From Pseudomonadota bacterium (lineage in GTDB: Bacteria; Pseudomonadota; Gammaproteobacteria; Steroidobacterales; JBCBZW01): DNA of 53,081 nt. Location of the stretch: positions 1-53,081 of the forward strand of contig JBCCWS010000040.1 in NCBI GenBank assembly GCA_039193195.1, in the 5' to 3' direction. Made by a program: the position numbers and the translations under genes. A model generated the notes under the pieces. The model had not been told where the DNA came from. It searched no databases and worked only from the letters and a program-made list of their open reading frames with translations. The stretch's first letter is position 1; each line of letters begins with the position of its first letter. Below are positions 42,577 through 51,315 of the stretch, in pieces.

Positions 42577-43300
42577 GCACGAGTTCACACGGGTAGCGCA
42601 GCAGTCGCGGGCCCCGCCATCGACCACACCACCGGCAACGCAGGCGAACCACGAGCTTTCGACACGGACTTGGTGGCGCTGCCGAGCGGCGGCGACCAAG
42701 CATCGGCCTTCGTGCAGAACAGCGGTACTGCCTTGCAGTACACAGGTGTGCTGCTCAACGTCGGCGCTGGCGTCGACAACATCTTCATCAAGGTACAGAA
42801 CCAGGACGCGGACGATCAGTTCGAGCAGGCGGGCTGCTACGTAGGTAACAATATCAACGGCTTTGGGCTTGGGTTCTTCGCTCTCGAGGAGGCCTTCGAT
42901 AGCGCTCAGATGACGGCGACGCGATCGGGCTCTGACGTGGACGTCACGCTGACCAATGTGGACGGAGGCAGCAAGGCCGATCAAACCTACGTGTGTTCGG
43001 GGGCACCGGCGCCGGAGGGTGACGGTATCGGCGTTCACGGCTTCGCGAGCCTGGCGCTGGTCGAGACTTTGGCGACGGCGCTCAGGTGCTCGACACGTTC
43101 TCTTACGCGGGGCCGCTCTCCGCTAGCGGCAACTGGGCGGAGTTGGATCCGGGCATGACCGCCAACGGCAGTAGAGCGTCGGGTGGCTCTTTCGCTCGTG
43201 CGATCTTCATGGGCGAGGGCGGTGGCGGCGCGTAAGCGGCACCTTCAATCTGTTCAACTTCACTCAGGGCGTTCAGTTTCATGTGGACTCCCCCTATCGG
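42577..43300 (+). pseudogene. Broken gene for an exported beta-rich protein
   Basis: Three frames in succession carry protein-like sequence. From 42577 to about 43080: GSAAVAGPAIDHTTGNAGEP, DTDLVALPSGGDQASAFVQN, VLLNVGAGVDNIFIKVQNQD, VDVTLTNVDGGSKADQTYVC. From 43086 to a TAA at 43233: VLDTFSYAGPLSASGNWAEL and ANGSRASGGSFARAIFMGEG. From 43238: GTFNLFNFTQGVQFHVDS. There is no start codon for the first part. It resembles jelly-roll domains of secreted proteins, but no family name is justified. At least two frameshifts and a lost 5' end make it a likely pseudogene. Confidence 0.5.
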
Positions 43301-43780
43301 TCTTTCCCGGACAGTCCTGCTTCGACTACCGCCACGGGTTCCTTCCGCTCGATCCCTCGTACGCCCGCGCCCCGCCCCGCGGTGAACCCTCGAGCGCCTC
43401 GAAGGCGAGGTCTTCCAGGAACGGTCTCAGGGGCGCAGAAGCGCTCATGTCGGGAGGCTGGTACAAAGATGCGCGGACTCCACCTTGCTACAAAAAGCTT
43501 TAGGTCAAGAGCCTAAAGTAGGTCCAAATGACAAGGCTCGCCGTCGAGCTACGGCAGGGCAAGGGAGCGAGCCCCTCACGGGGTGGTCATTCGCTCGCCG
43601 GCGGTGCACAATCGACAGTTCATACGTCATAATTTGTGGTGCGCTGCACATACGGGTTTTCCGAAGGCGGCATCCGTCGTATCGCGAATAGTGATCGATT
43701 GCACGTACTGGTGATATGGCGCAACGGCACGGGGGGGTCCCGGCCGCGACACCACTCGCCTCCGGGAGGATGAAAGTCAC
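43301..43780. other. Long leader of the aldehyde dehydrogenase gene
   Basis: The left part is out-of-frame remains of the preceding broken gene. From about 43500 on nothing reads as protein. It holds a GTGC-N3-GCAC palindrome at 43639-43649 and must include the promoter. A GGGAGG near 43763-43768 is the ribosome site. No sigma-54 pattern (TGGCAC-N5-TTGCA) was found, although related genes in other bacteria use one. Confidence 0.4.
43639..43650. promoter_or_regulatory. Candidate operator GTGCGCTGCACA upstream of aldehyde dehydrogenase
   Basis: GTGC-GCT-GCAC is a perfect 4-base inverted repeat with a 3-base centre, 131 bases before the ATG. Nearly the same sequence (GTGCGCCGCACA) occurs upstream of phaP. 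PhaR proteins are known to bind TGC/GCA-type palindromes near phasin genes, so this may be a second PhaR site. The site is short and could be chance. Confidence 0.35.
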
Positions 43781-45322
43781 ATGGATCAACCCACTACGAT
43801 TACGCCGGAGGTGGCGCTCGCCTCCGTCACGGAGCGCATTACCGTGCGCCAACGCTACGACAACTTCATCGGCGGCAACTGGGTGGCCCCCGCCGAGGGT
43901 CGTTACTTCGACAACGTAAGCCCTCTGACCGGTCGTCCGGTCTGCCAGGTCGCTCGCTCCTCTGCTGCCGATGTCGACAAGGCGCTAGACGCCGCCCATG
44001 CCGCGCGCGATGCCTGGGGGCGCACGTCACCCACGGAACGTGCTGCGCTTCTGCTGAAGATCGCCGACCGCCTGGAAGCGAACCTGCCGGACATCGCCAC
44101 CATCGAGACCATCGATAACGGCAAGCCGATCCGTGAGACCACGGCGGCCGACCTGCCGCTTGCGGTGGATCACTTCCGCTACTTCGCGGCGTGCATCCGG
44201 ACCCAGGAGGGCTCTCTGGCTGAGCTCGACGACGACACGGTGGCGTACCACTTCCACGAGCCCCTCGGGGTGGTGGGTCAGATCATCCCCTGGAACTTCC
44301 CGATCCTGATGGCCGCTTGGAAACTGGCCCCGGCGCTAGCAGCAGGCAACTGTGTCGTGCTGAAGCCCGCGGAGCAGACGCCCTTCGGCATCCTGGCCGT
44401 CATGGACCTCATCGCTGACATCTTGCCCCCTGGTGTGCTCAACATCGTCAATGGCTTCGGGGTGGAAGCGGGCAAGCCGCTGGCCTCCAGCCCGCGCATT
44501 GCCAAGATTGCGTTTACCGGTGAGACCACTACCGGCCGTCTGATTATGCAGTACGCGTCGGAGAACCTGATCCCGGTTACCTTGGAGCTTGGCGGCAAGT
44601 CGCCCAACATTTTCTTCGAGGATGTGCTCGACGCGGACGACGACTACTTCGACAAGTGCCTGGAAGGCTTCGCCATGTTCGCCCTCAACCAGGGTGAAGT
44701 GTGCACCTGCCCGTCGCGCGCTTTGGTACATGAGTCGATCTACGATCGCTTCATGGAGCGTGCCGTGGAGCGGGTAAAGGCCGTTCGCCAAGGTAACCCC
44801 CTGCAGGCTGACACCATGATAGGTGCCCAGGCGTCCAACGATCAGCTGGAGAAAATCCTGAGCTATATCGACATCGGACGCCAGGAAGGGGCCAAGGTGC
44901 TCACGGGCGGCAACCGCAACCGCCTCGGCGGCGAGTTCGACGACGGCTACTATGTCGAGCCCACCGTGCTGGAGGGCCACAACAAGATGCGCGTCTTCCA
45001 GGAAGAGATCTTCGGTCCGGTGCTCGCCGTGACCAAGTTCTCCTCTGACGAGGAAGCACTGGAGATCGCTAACGACACGCTCTACGGTCTCGGCGCCGGC
45101 GTGTGGAGCCGCGACGGCAACCGTGCCTACCGCTTCGGTCGCGGCATCCAGGCCGGTCGGGTGTGGACCAACTGCTACCACCTGTACCCGGCGCACGCCG
45201 CGTTCGGCGGCTACAAGCAGTCGGGTATCGGTCGCGAGAATCACAAGATGATGCTCGATCACTACCAGCACACGAAGAACCTGCTGGTAAGCTACAGCCC
45301 GAAGGCGCTCGGATTCTTCTGA
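43781..45322 (+). CDS. exaC: NAD-dependent aldehyde dehydrogenase (ExaC/AldB type)
   Basis: 513 residues. [20 protein letters not shown] binds the nicotinamide, [20 protein letters not shown] has the general-base Glu, and [20 protein letters not shown] the catalytic Cys of the CTCPSR type typical of this acetaldehyde dehydrogenase group. [20 protein letters not shown] and [20 protein letters not shown] close the fold. It oxidises acetaldehyde or related aldehydes to acids; the acetate could go to Acs at the other end of this locus. The DUF779 gene 76 bases downstream is its usual companion. Confidence 0.93.
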   Translation: MDQPTTITPEVALASVTERITVRQRYDNFIGGNWVAPAEGRYFDNVSPLTGRPVCQVARSSAADVDKALDAAHAARDAWGRTSPTERAALLLKIADRLEANLPDIATIETIDNGKPIRETTAADLPLAVDHFRYFAACIRTQEGSLAELDDDTVAYHFHEPLGVVGQIIPWNFPILMAAWKLAPALAAGNCVVLKPAEQTPFGILAVMDLIADILPPGVLNIVNGFGVEAGKPLASSPRIAKIAFTGETTTGRLIMQYASENLIPVTLELGGKSPNIFFEDVLDADDDYFDKCLEGFAMFALNQGEVCTCPSRALVHESIYDRFMERAVERVKAVRQGNPLQADTMIGAQASNDQLEKILSYIDIGRQEGAKVLTGGNRNRLGGEFDDGYYVEPTVLEGHNKMRVFQEEIFGPVLAVTKFSSDEEALEIANDTLYGLGAGVWSRDGNRAYRFGRGIQAGRVWTNCYHLYPAHAAFGGYKQSGIGRENHKMMLDHYQHTKNLLVSYSPKALGFF

Positions 45323-45346
45323 TTCGGGAGCCATCGAAGGCACAAC

Positions 45347-45386
45347 GCGGTCGCGGGGGCCTTGCCTCCGCGGCCGCTTTCTTATT
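45347..45386 (+). terminator. Rho-independent terminator or attenuator after exaC
   Basis: GCGGTCGCGGGGGC (45347-45360) pairs with GCCTCCGCGGCCGC (45364-45377) over 14 base pairs, two of them G-U, with a 3-base loop and a following TTTCTTATT. It lies between exaC and the DUF779 gene, so the second gene must be reached by read-through or its own promoter. Confidence 0.75.
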
Positions 45387-45398
45387 GGGAGAACGGAA

Positions 45399-45755
45399 GT
45401 GACTGAACGAGTCGCGATGACCGAAGCCGCTGAGGCGCTGGTGCGCAAGCTGCAGGCCACCCACGGGGACTTGATGTTCCATCAGTCTGGGGGCTGTTGC
45501 GATGGCAGCGCGCCCATGTGCTACCCCTTAGGGGAGTTCAAGGTGGGCGCTAGCGATGTGCATCTGGGCGACGTTGCCGGCTGCCCCTTCTACATGAGCG
45601 CGTCCCAGTTCGAGCGCTGGGCACACACTCACTTGACGGTAGACGTGGTACCCGGGCGCGGGGCGGGGTTTTCGCTTGAGGCACCAGAGGGCGTTCGCTT
45701 CCTCCTGCGCTCTCGCGTGCTGACCGAAGAAGAGCAGACGGCGCTTAATCCCTAA
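45399..45755 (+). CDS. DUF779 protein, partner of aldehyde dehydrogenase
   Basis: From GTG 45399 (GGGAG upstream; ATG 45417 is the alternative), 118 residues. The DUF779 signature is GDLMFHQSGGCCDGSAPMCY, with the CCDG pair, and VAGCPFYMSASQFERWAHTH gives a further Cys. These cysteines suggest a metal or redox site. DUF779 genes nearly always accompany ExaC-type aldehyde dehydrogenases, but their molecular role is not settled. The terminator-like hairpin just ahead may lower its expression relative to exaC. Confidence 0.88.
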   Translation: MTERVAMTEAAEALVRKLQATHGDLMFHQSGGCCDGSAPMCYPLGEFKVGASDVHLGDVAGCPFYMSASQFERWAHTHLTVDVVPGRGAGFSLEAPEGVRFLLRSRVLTEEEQTALNP

Positions 45756-45771
45756 GCGATCGTCGTCATTA

Positions 45772-45802
45772 GGCGTCGGCTCCGCCAGGGGAGGCTGACG
45801 TC
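45772..45802. terminator. Weak imperfect hairpin between convergent genes
   Basis: GGCGTCGGCTCC and GGGAGGCTGACGTC can form an imperfect stem over a GCCA loop in the 65-base gap between the DUF779 gene and phaC. Neither side has a strong T-run. It may be a shared end for both genes; evidence is thin. Confidence 0.25.
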
Positions 45803-45820
45803 GGCAACCTCGTTCTATTC

Positions 45821-47509
45821 CTAGGCGCTTACGTAGGTGCCAGGGGCGTCCTCAAGGGCGGGTAGCTTCTCCGAGCCTGGTTGACGGGCGGACACCTGTC
45901 CGCCAGAGCGAACTTGCAGCCACGCATCCCAGTGCGGCCACCAGGACCCGTCGTGGCGCTCGGCGCCAGCCTTCCATGCCTCAACGGACGGCGGTACGGC
46001 GTCGTTGGTCATGTAGAAGTACTTGTTCGCCGACGGTGGGTTGACCACCCCAGCGATATGGCCGGACCCGGCCAGCATGAAGGTTACCGGGCCGCTGTAG
46101 TGCTCCGTGGCCTTGTAGACGGAGGGGTAGGGCGCGATATGGTCGTCGACGGAGGACTGTAGGTAGACAGGGATACTCACCCGTCGAAGATCGATAGGCA
46201 CGCCGTCGAGCTCCAGCGCATCAGGCTGCACGAGGCGATTGTGCAGGTACATGTTGCGCAGGTAGTACATATGCATTGCTCTCGGCATGCGCGTCGCGTC
46301 CGAGTTCCAATAGAGCAGGTCGAAGGCCTTCGGCTTCTCACCCAGTAGGTAGTTGTTGATCACAAAGGACCAGATCAAGTCATTGGCGCGCAGCATGTTG
46401 AAACTGCCGGCCATGGTGGCACCGTCCAGGTAGCCGCGCCGTTCCATCTGCTGCTCGAGCATGTCGAGCTGTGCGTCATCAATGAACACGCCTAGCTCGC
46501 CGGCCTCGCTGAAGTCCACCTGGGTGGTGAGGAAAGTGGCAGTCGCGATGCGCTCGTCGTTCTCCGACGCCATACGCGCCAGGGTAGCAGCGAGTAGCGT
46601 GCCGCCGATGCAATAGCCAACGGCGTTTACGCGGCGCTCGCCCGTCGCCTGCTCCACCGCATTCAGTGCCTCCATGATGCCCAAGCGCATGTAGTCGGCG
46701 AAGTCGATATGGGCGAGGGAGCTGTCGGGGTTCACCCAGGAGATTACAAACAGGGTGTAGCCCTGACCCACGAGCCAGCGGATGAGCGAGTTGTCCTCAC
46801 GTAGATCGAGGATGTAGTACTTATTGATCCACGGCGGCACGATCATCAGAGGTGTCTTGTGTACCGTCTGCGTGGTCGGCGTAAACTGCAACAGCTCGAT
46901 GAGGTCGTTGCGAAATACTACTTTACCGGGCGTCGTGGCGACGTTCTTACCCACCTCAAAGGCCGAGCTGTCCGTCATGCTGATCCGCAGCTGGCCCTGC
47001 TCGGGGGAGAAGTCCTCGAGCAGATTGGCGAGCCCGCGGCGTAGGTTCGCGCCGCCCGTCTCCAGCGTCTTGCGCACCACTTGAGGATTGGTAAAGGGCA
47101 CGTTGTCAGGGGATGCGGCACTGGTGAGCTGACCCAGCCAGAAGCGCGCTTGCTCTGCTTCCTTGCCTTCGAAGTCCGGCGTCTGCGCGACAAGGGATTC
47201 AGCCGCCTCGGCGGCGAGAAGGTAGTGCTGCTTGAGTAGGTCGAAGGGGAGGCTCTCGGCCCACGCGTCGTCGCGAAAGCGTCGGTCGCCGCGCGCCGGC
47301 TCGCGCACGGGCGCTGGTTTGAGCCCAAGGGTTCGGCCGACCGCGTAGGCACCCAGGGCGCCTACGCCAGCGGCGTACTTCAGCGGCATTTTGACCAGCA
47401 AGTCAGGGTGCTGCGCCAGGTGCGCGGACAGGCGCCGTGCCGGCTTGGTGAGCCCGTACAGTGACTTCAACGATGGCGGCTTCGGGGTCTTCACGAGCAC
47501 GTTCTCCAC
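45821..47509 (-). CDS. phaC: Class I polyhydroxyalkanoate synthase PhaC
   Basis: 562 residues, a class I length; no phaE is present. PLMIVPPWINKYYILDLRED opens the catalytic alpha/beta domain, NAVGYCIGGTLLAATLARMA has the lipase-like box with the nucleophile Cys, YLQSSVDDHIAPYPSVYKAT the Asp, and FMLAGSGHIAGVVNPPSANK the His. The N-terminal domain includes HFWLGQLTSA-like ARFWLGQLTSAASPDNVPFT. It polymerises (R)-3-hydroxyacyl-CoA on granules. The gene starts 2 bases after a reductase gene. Confidence 0.95.
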   Translation of the reverse strand: MENVLVKTPKPPSLKSLYGLTKPARRLSAHLAQHPDLLVKMPLKYAAGVGALGAYAVGRTLGLKPAPVREPARGDRRFRDDAWAESLPFDLLKQHYLLAAEAAESLVAQTPDFEGKEAEQARFWLGQLTSAASPDNVPFTNPQVVRKTLETGGANLRRGLANLLEDFSPEQGQLRISMTDSSAFEVGKNVATTPGKVVFRNDLIELLQFTPTTQTVHKTPLMIVPPWINKYYILDLREDNSLIRWLVGQGYTLFVISWVNPDSSLAHIDFADYMRLGIMEALNAVEQATGERRVNAVGYCIGGTLLAATLARMASENDERIATATFLTTQVDFSEAGELGVFIDDAQLDMLEQQMERRGYLDGATMAGSFNMLRANDLIWSFVINNYLLGEKPKAFDLLYWNSDATRMPRAMHMYYLRNMYLHNRLVQPDALELDGVPIDLRRVSIPVYLQSSVDDHIAPYPSVYKATEHYSGPVTFMLAGSGHIAGVVNPPSANKYFYMTNDAVPPSVEAWKAGAERHDGSWWPHWDAWLQVRSGGQVSARQPGSEKLPALEDAPGTYVSA

Positions 47510-47511
47510 GG

Positions 47512-48267
47512 CTAGATCCTCAGGCCGCCGTCGATGGCGATGTCGCGGCCAGTGAGGTAGTCGTTCTCAAAACAGAATCTTACCGTGTGAGCGATCTCTG
47601 CCGGATCGCCGAGGCGCTTGCAGGGGATCTTCGCTGCCAGCTTCTCCAGCGCTTCAGGTTTGACCGCAGCCACCATGGGCGTGTCCGAAAAGCCGGGGGA
47701 GATGGAGGCCACTCGGATACCGTAGCGCGCCAACTCCTGGGCCCACACAACGGCGAGCGAGGCCACCCCCGCCTTAGCGGCGGCGTAGTTGCTCTGTCCC
47801 ATGTTGCCCGCCTTGGAGATGCTGGCGATGTTCACGATCACGCCTTGGCTCTGCGAGTTGATCATCTGCTTAGCAGCGCCGCGACCCATGAGGAACACTC
47901 CAGTGAGGTTGACGTTGATCACCGCTTGCCAGGCATCGAGCGTCATCTGCGAGACGATCTCACCGTCCCTTGCCTTTACCAACAGACCATCGCGGGTGAT
48001 GCCAGCGTTGTTGATCAGCCCATGAAGGTTGGACCCGAAGTCTCTCGCGATGCTCGCGTAGAGGTCATCTACCGCGGCCTCGTCAGCGATGTTGGCCGCG
48101 TAGGCTTTGGCGGGGGTGTTCAGATTGTCTGCGACGGACTGGGCGGCGTCCTGATCCAGATCGACCAGCGCGAGGTGCGCGCCAATGCCCGAGAGCTCTT
48201 GGGCCATCGCCCGCCCAAGTCCGCCGGCCGCGCCGGTGATGATGATGAGTTTGCCGTCGAGTTGCAC
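47512..48267 (-). CDS. Short-chain dehydrogenase (FabG/PhaB-like) between phaR and phaC
   Basis: 251 residues. Cofactor loop KLIIITGAAGGLGRAMAQEL near residue 6, HGLINNAGITRDGLLV (NNAG), and the active site IASISKAGNMGQSNYAAAKA with Ser and Y-x3-K. The D at the end of beta-2 (LALVDLDQDAAQS) favours NADH, whereas PhaB enzymes typically use NADPH. FabG-type proteins reduce 3-oxoacyl-ACP or 3-oxoacyl-CoA. Its place directly before phaC suggests supply of hydroxyacyl-CoA, in addition to the PhaB at 49350. It lies 17 bases after phaR. Confidence 0.9.
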   Translation of the reverse strand: MQLDGKLIIITGAAGGLGRAMAQELSGIGAHLALVDLDQDAAQSVADNLNTPAKAYAANIADEAAVDDLYASIARDFGSNLHGLINNAGITRDGLLVKARDGEIVSQMTLDAWQAVINVNLTGVFLMGRGAAKQMINSQSQGVIVNIASISKAGNMGQSNYAAAKAGVASLAVVWAQELARYGIRVASISPGFSDTPMVAAVKPEALEKLAAKIPCKRLGDPAEIAHTVRFCFENDYLTGRDIAIDGGLRI

Positions 48268-48284
48268 GGGCGTTTCCTTGTCAG

Positions 48285-48782
48285 CTAATCGTTTTGTTCG
48301 TCCGAGTCGGGGGCGGCGTCGGGCGGTGGCTTGGGCCCGCGGCCGGACCAGGCATCAAAGATCGAGCGCTGCATCGAGATCCAGCTGCTGAGCGAGCGTT
48401 GCGCGGCCTCGGTCAGCACTTCCGCAGGGTGACTCATGGCTTTGGCATCGGCGCGCCAACGTTCGGCGATTTCCGATTGATAGCGTTCGAAGGCTGCGAG
48501 GCTGGCGTCGAGGTAGTTCGAGGCCATCTGTTGCAGCGGGTTGTGGCCGAGGCGGATCAGGGATTCGAGGAAGGCTTCCGAGAGCAGCACGCGGCCGGGG
48601 GATTCCTGTTCCAGCAAGATCTGGAGGAGGATCGTACGGGTGATGTTCTCACCGTTGGTGCCATCTTCTACCTGGATTTGCTCACCCGCGCCGATCAGTC
48701 GGGCGAGCTCCTGAAGGGTGATGTTGCGTCGATCCACCGTGTCGTAGAGTCGACGATTCTTCTGCTTGCGTATGAGGCGCAT
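48285..48782 (-). CDS. phaR: PHA synthesis repressor PhaR
   Basis: 165 residues. The N-terminal DNA-binding motif RLIRKQKNRRLYDTVDRRNI is diagnostic, followed by TLQELARLIGAGEQIQVEDG. ITRTILLQILLEQESPGRVL and FLESLIRLGHNPLQQMASNY make the granule/PHB-binding part. The C-terminal tail is Pro/Asp-rich. PhaR represses phasin and itself until granules titrate it away. It follows phaP after a 59-base gap. Confidence 0.94.
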   Translation of the reverse strand: MRLIRKQKNRRLYDTVDRRNITLQELARLIGAGEQIQVEDGTNGENITRTILLQILLEQESPGRVLLSEAFLESLIRLGHNPLQQMASNYLDASLAAFERYQSEIAERWRADAKAMSHPAEVLTEAAQRSLSSWISMQRSIFDAWSGRGPKPPPDAAPDSDEQND

Positions 48783-48841
48783 CGTCAGCCCCCTCAGCGC
48801 CGTGCCGGCGTGACCGGCCCGGCGCGGGGATTGTTACGGAC

Positions 48842-49183
48842 TTAGGCGTTGCCTTCGGGCGTGACCACATCGGCCCAGGCGCTGAAGGCCTTGTGACTGG
48901 CGTCGTTGACCTGCGCGATGATCTTCTCCGCGCTGGCGCTCACTGTGTCCAGCAGCTCACGTTGCTGCTGCAGGCGATCAGCGAAGAATTCAGCCGGTTC
49001 GGTCTTCTCCGGCAGGCGCATGGCGCGGACGCCAAAGTCGACCAGCTTCTCGGCGGTAGCCGCCTGCTCGCGTAGGATCTCGCTGGTGGCATCGAGGTAG
49101 ATGCGGCTCACTTCCTGCGTGCGAGAGGCCAGGTCTGGGTAGCCCTTGAGGAGGGTGTCGAACTCGAAAGGGGCGGTGCTCAT
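48842..49183 (-). CDS. phaP: Phasin family granule protein
   Basis: 113 residues, helical and amphipathic: FEFDTLLKGYPDLASRTQEV at the N-terminus, SEILREQAATAEKLVDFGVR in the middle and DTVSASAEKIIAQVNDASHK near the end, with no cysteine. Phasins coat polyhydroxybutyrate granules and limit their size. It is preceded by its own leader with a TGTGC-N3-GCACA palindrome and follows a terminator, so it should be transcribed on its own promoter, with phaR after it. Confidence 0.88.
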   Translation of the reverse strand: MSTAPFEFDTLLKGYPDLASRTQEVSRIYLDATSEILREQAATAEKLVDFGVRAMRLPEKTEPAEFFADRLQQQRELLDTVSASAEKIIAQVNDASHKAFSAWADVVTPEGNA

Positions 49184-49247
49184 GGTGAGGCTCCTGAGGT
49201 TGTTGGGAGACGTTCCGTGGACGTCAGATACAGCCTATCACTTTTAT

Positions 49248-49260
49248 GTGCGCCGCACAA
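49248..49260. promoter_or_regulatory. Candidate PhaR operator upstream of phaP
   Basis: TGTGC-GCC-GCACA is a perfect 5-base inverted repeat, 65 bases before the phaP start. On the minus strand its TTGTGC edge can serve as a -35 box with TAGGCT 17 bases further as a weak -10, so a bound repressor would block the promoter. PhaR is encoded just downstream and is known to bind TGC/GCA palindromes. Confidence 0.5.
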
Positions 49261-49279
49261 TATAGATGCGGTAACTACT

Positions 49280-49321
49280 GATTAAAAAGGAAAACCCGCA
49301 GTGTGCAGTGCACGCTGCGGG
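49280..49321 (-). terminator. Rho-independent terminator after phaB
   Basis: CCCGCAGTGTGC (49295-49306) pairs with GCACGCTGCGGG (49310-49321), 12 base pairs with one G-U and a 3-base loop. On the minus strand it is followed by TTTTCCTTTTTAATC. It ends the acs-phaA-phaB or phaA-phaB message before phaP. Confidence 0.85.
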
Positions 49322-49349
49322 CTTTGCGGAAGCCAAAATGCGCAACGCG

Positions 49350-50072
49350 TCAGTACATGTGTTGTCCGCCGTTAATAGAGAGGGTCGATCCGGTTACGAA
49401 CCCGGCCTCATCCGCCACCAGAAACAAGACGCCGCGGGCGATCTCATCCGCATGGCCAAGGCGCCCCACGGGGATCTTGGCGATGATCTTCTCCAGCACG
49501 CGCTCGGGCACGGCAGCGACCATGTCGGTATCGATGTAGCCCGGGGCGATCGCGTTGCAGGTGATGCCCTTCGCTGCGCCTTCCTGGGCCAGCGCCTTGG
49601 TGAAGCCGTGGATGCCCGACTTGGCGGCCGCGTAGTTCACCTGGCCGTACTGACCGGCCTGTCCGTTGATGGAGCCGATGTTGACGATGCGCCCGAAGTT
49701 GCGCTCCCGCATGCCTGGCAGCACGGCGTGGCACATGTTGAAGCAGCCGCCGAGGTTGGTGTCGATCACCTGCTGCCAATTCTCGTGACTCATCTTGTGC
49801 ATGGTGCCGTCACGGGTGATGCCGGCGTTGTTGATCAGGATGTCGGTCGGCCCGAGATCGCGCTCGATCATGGACACCCCTTCCGCACACTGGTCCGAAT
49901 TGGCCACGTCGAAGCGGAAGGTGGCGATGCCGGTCCGGTTGCGGAACGCTTGCGCACGTTCCTCATTGCCTGCGTACACGGCGGCTACCTTGTAGCCAGC
50001 CTGCTTCAGGCCCAGGCAGATCGCTTCGCCGATGCCCCGCGTGCCGCCAGTGACGATTGCTGTCTTACTCAT
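49350..50072 (-). CDS. phaB: Acetoacetyl-CoA reductase PhaB
   Basis: From ATG 50072 (GAGAGG upstream), 240 residues. KTAIVTGGTRGIGEAICLGL is the cofactor loop, with AVYAGNEERAQAFR giving the neutral/positive pocket expected for NADPH. DILINNAGITRDGTMHKMSH and VNIGSINGQAGQYGQVNYAA with AKSG form the active site. ATFRFDVANSDQCAEGV is also PhaB-like. It reduces acetoacetyl-CoA to (R)-3-hydroxybutyryl-CoA. It follows phaA by 31 bases and ends at a strong terminator. Confidence 0.94.
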   Translation of the reverse strand: MSKTAIVTGGTRGIGEAICLGLKQAGYKVAAVYAGNEERAQAFRNRTGIATFRFDVANSDQCAEGVSMIERDLGPTDILINNAGITRDGTMHKMSHENWQQVIDTNLGGCFNMCHAVLPGMRERNFGRIVNIGSINGQAGQYGQVNYAAAKSGIHGFTKALAQEGAAKGITCNAIAPGYIDTDMVAAVPERVLEKIIAKIPVGRLGHADEIARGVLFLVADEAGFVTGSTLSINGGQHMY

Positions 50073-50103
50073 AGGGAAACCTCTCCGTTCACGAGCTAGG
50101 GAA

Positions 50104-51279
50104 TCAGTCCCGTTCGATGCACACGGCGATGCCCATGCCGCCGCCGATGCACAGGGTGGCCAGACCGCGTCGTGCCTCACGTTTGATCATGGCATGGACC
50201 AGCGTGGTGAGGACGCGAGCACCGGAGGCCCCGATGGGGTGTCCGAGCGCGATGGCACCGCCGTTCACGTTGACCTTACTAAGATCCCAGCCAAGGGCAT
50301 CGTTGACCGCGATGGCTTGAGCCGCGAAGGCCTCGTTGGCTTCGATCAGATCGAGCTCGCCAATACTCCATCCGGCTTTCTCGAGCGCGCGGCGCGACGC
50401 GGGGATCGGACCTGTGCCCATCAGATTAGGATCCACGCCAGCGGTCGCCCAGGAAGCGATGCGTGCCAGTGGCACCATGCCGTGCCGGTGCGCATACTCC
50501 TCGTGCGTCACGACCAAGGCAGCGGCGCCGTCGTTCAGGCCCGAGGCGTTGCCAGCGGTGACAGAGCCCTCTTTGTCGAAGGCGGGGCGCAGCCTCGCAA
50601 GCCCCCCGGCTGTCGTTTCCGGACGCGGAAACTCATCGGCGGACACTACGGTGACGCCCTTGCGACCTGGCACCTCGACAGCCACGATCTCATCGGCGAA
50701 TGCGCCGGCTTCAATGGCCGCCGACGCCTTGTGTTGAGAATCGGCCGCGAACGCGTCCTGGCGTTCGCGATCGATCTCGTAGGCCTTCGCCACGTTCTCG
50801 GCGGTCATGCCCATGTGCATGCCACTGAACGCGTCCTGTAGGCCATCCACGAGCATGCTGTCGACGAGAGTCGCTGGGCCCATCTTCACGCCGCCTCGCA
50901 GGTGACTCACATGGGGTGACCCGCTCATGCTTTCCTGGCCACCGGCCACTACCACATCTGCGTCGCCGGCGATGATGGCCTGGTGGGCGAGGGCGACTGC
51001 GCGTAGGCCGGAGCCACAGATCTGGTTGATCGTGATCGCTGTGCGCTCTTTGGGTACTCCCGCGTTGATGGCCGCTTGGCGGGCGGGGTTCTGACCCGCA
51101 CCGCCGGTGAGGACTTGCCCCAGCGTCACCTCGTCGACGAGTTCTGGCGCGCAACCAGCGCGTTCGAGCGCCGCGCGTATGGCGATGGTGCCGAGCTTGT
51201 CGGCGGACAGCGTCGCCAGGCTACCGTTGAAGTTTCCGATCGGCGTGCGTGCAGCGCCGACGATCACTGAGTTGGGCAT
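50104..51279 (-). CDS. phaA: Acetyl-CoA acetyltransferase (thiolase) PhaA
   Basis: 391 residues. The acyl-accepting Cys is in [20 protein letters not shown] near 88. [20 protein letters not shown] has the His and [18 protein letters not shown] the second Cys. [20 protein letters not shown] and [11 protein letters not shown] are typical of biosynthetic thiolases. It condenses two acetyl-CoA to acetoacetyl-CoA. It lies 36 bases after acs and upstream of phaB on the same strand. Confidence 0.95.
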   Translation of the reverse strand: MPNSVIVGAARTPIGNFNGSLATLSADKLGTIAIRAALERAGCAPELVDEVTLGQVLTGGAGQNPARQAAINAGVPKERTAITINQICGSGLRAVALAHQAIIAGDADVVVAGGQESMSGSPHVSHLRGGVKMGPATLVDSMLVDGLQDAFSGMHMGMTAENVAKAYEIDRERQDAFAADSQHKASAAIEAGAFADEIVAVEVPGRKGVTVVSADEFPRPETTAGGLARLRPAFDKEGSVTAGNASGLNDGAAALVVTHEEYAHRHGMVPLARIASWATAGVDPNLMGTGPIPASRRALEKAGWSIGELDLIEANEAFAAQAIAVNDALGWDLSKVNVNGGAIALGHPIGASGARVLTTLVHAMIKREARRGLATLCIGGGMGIAVCIERD

Positions 51280-51315
51280 GGCATCCTCCGTTCTCGATGC
51301 GCCATCTTCGGCGCC

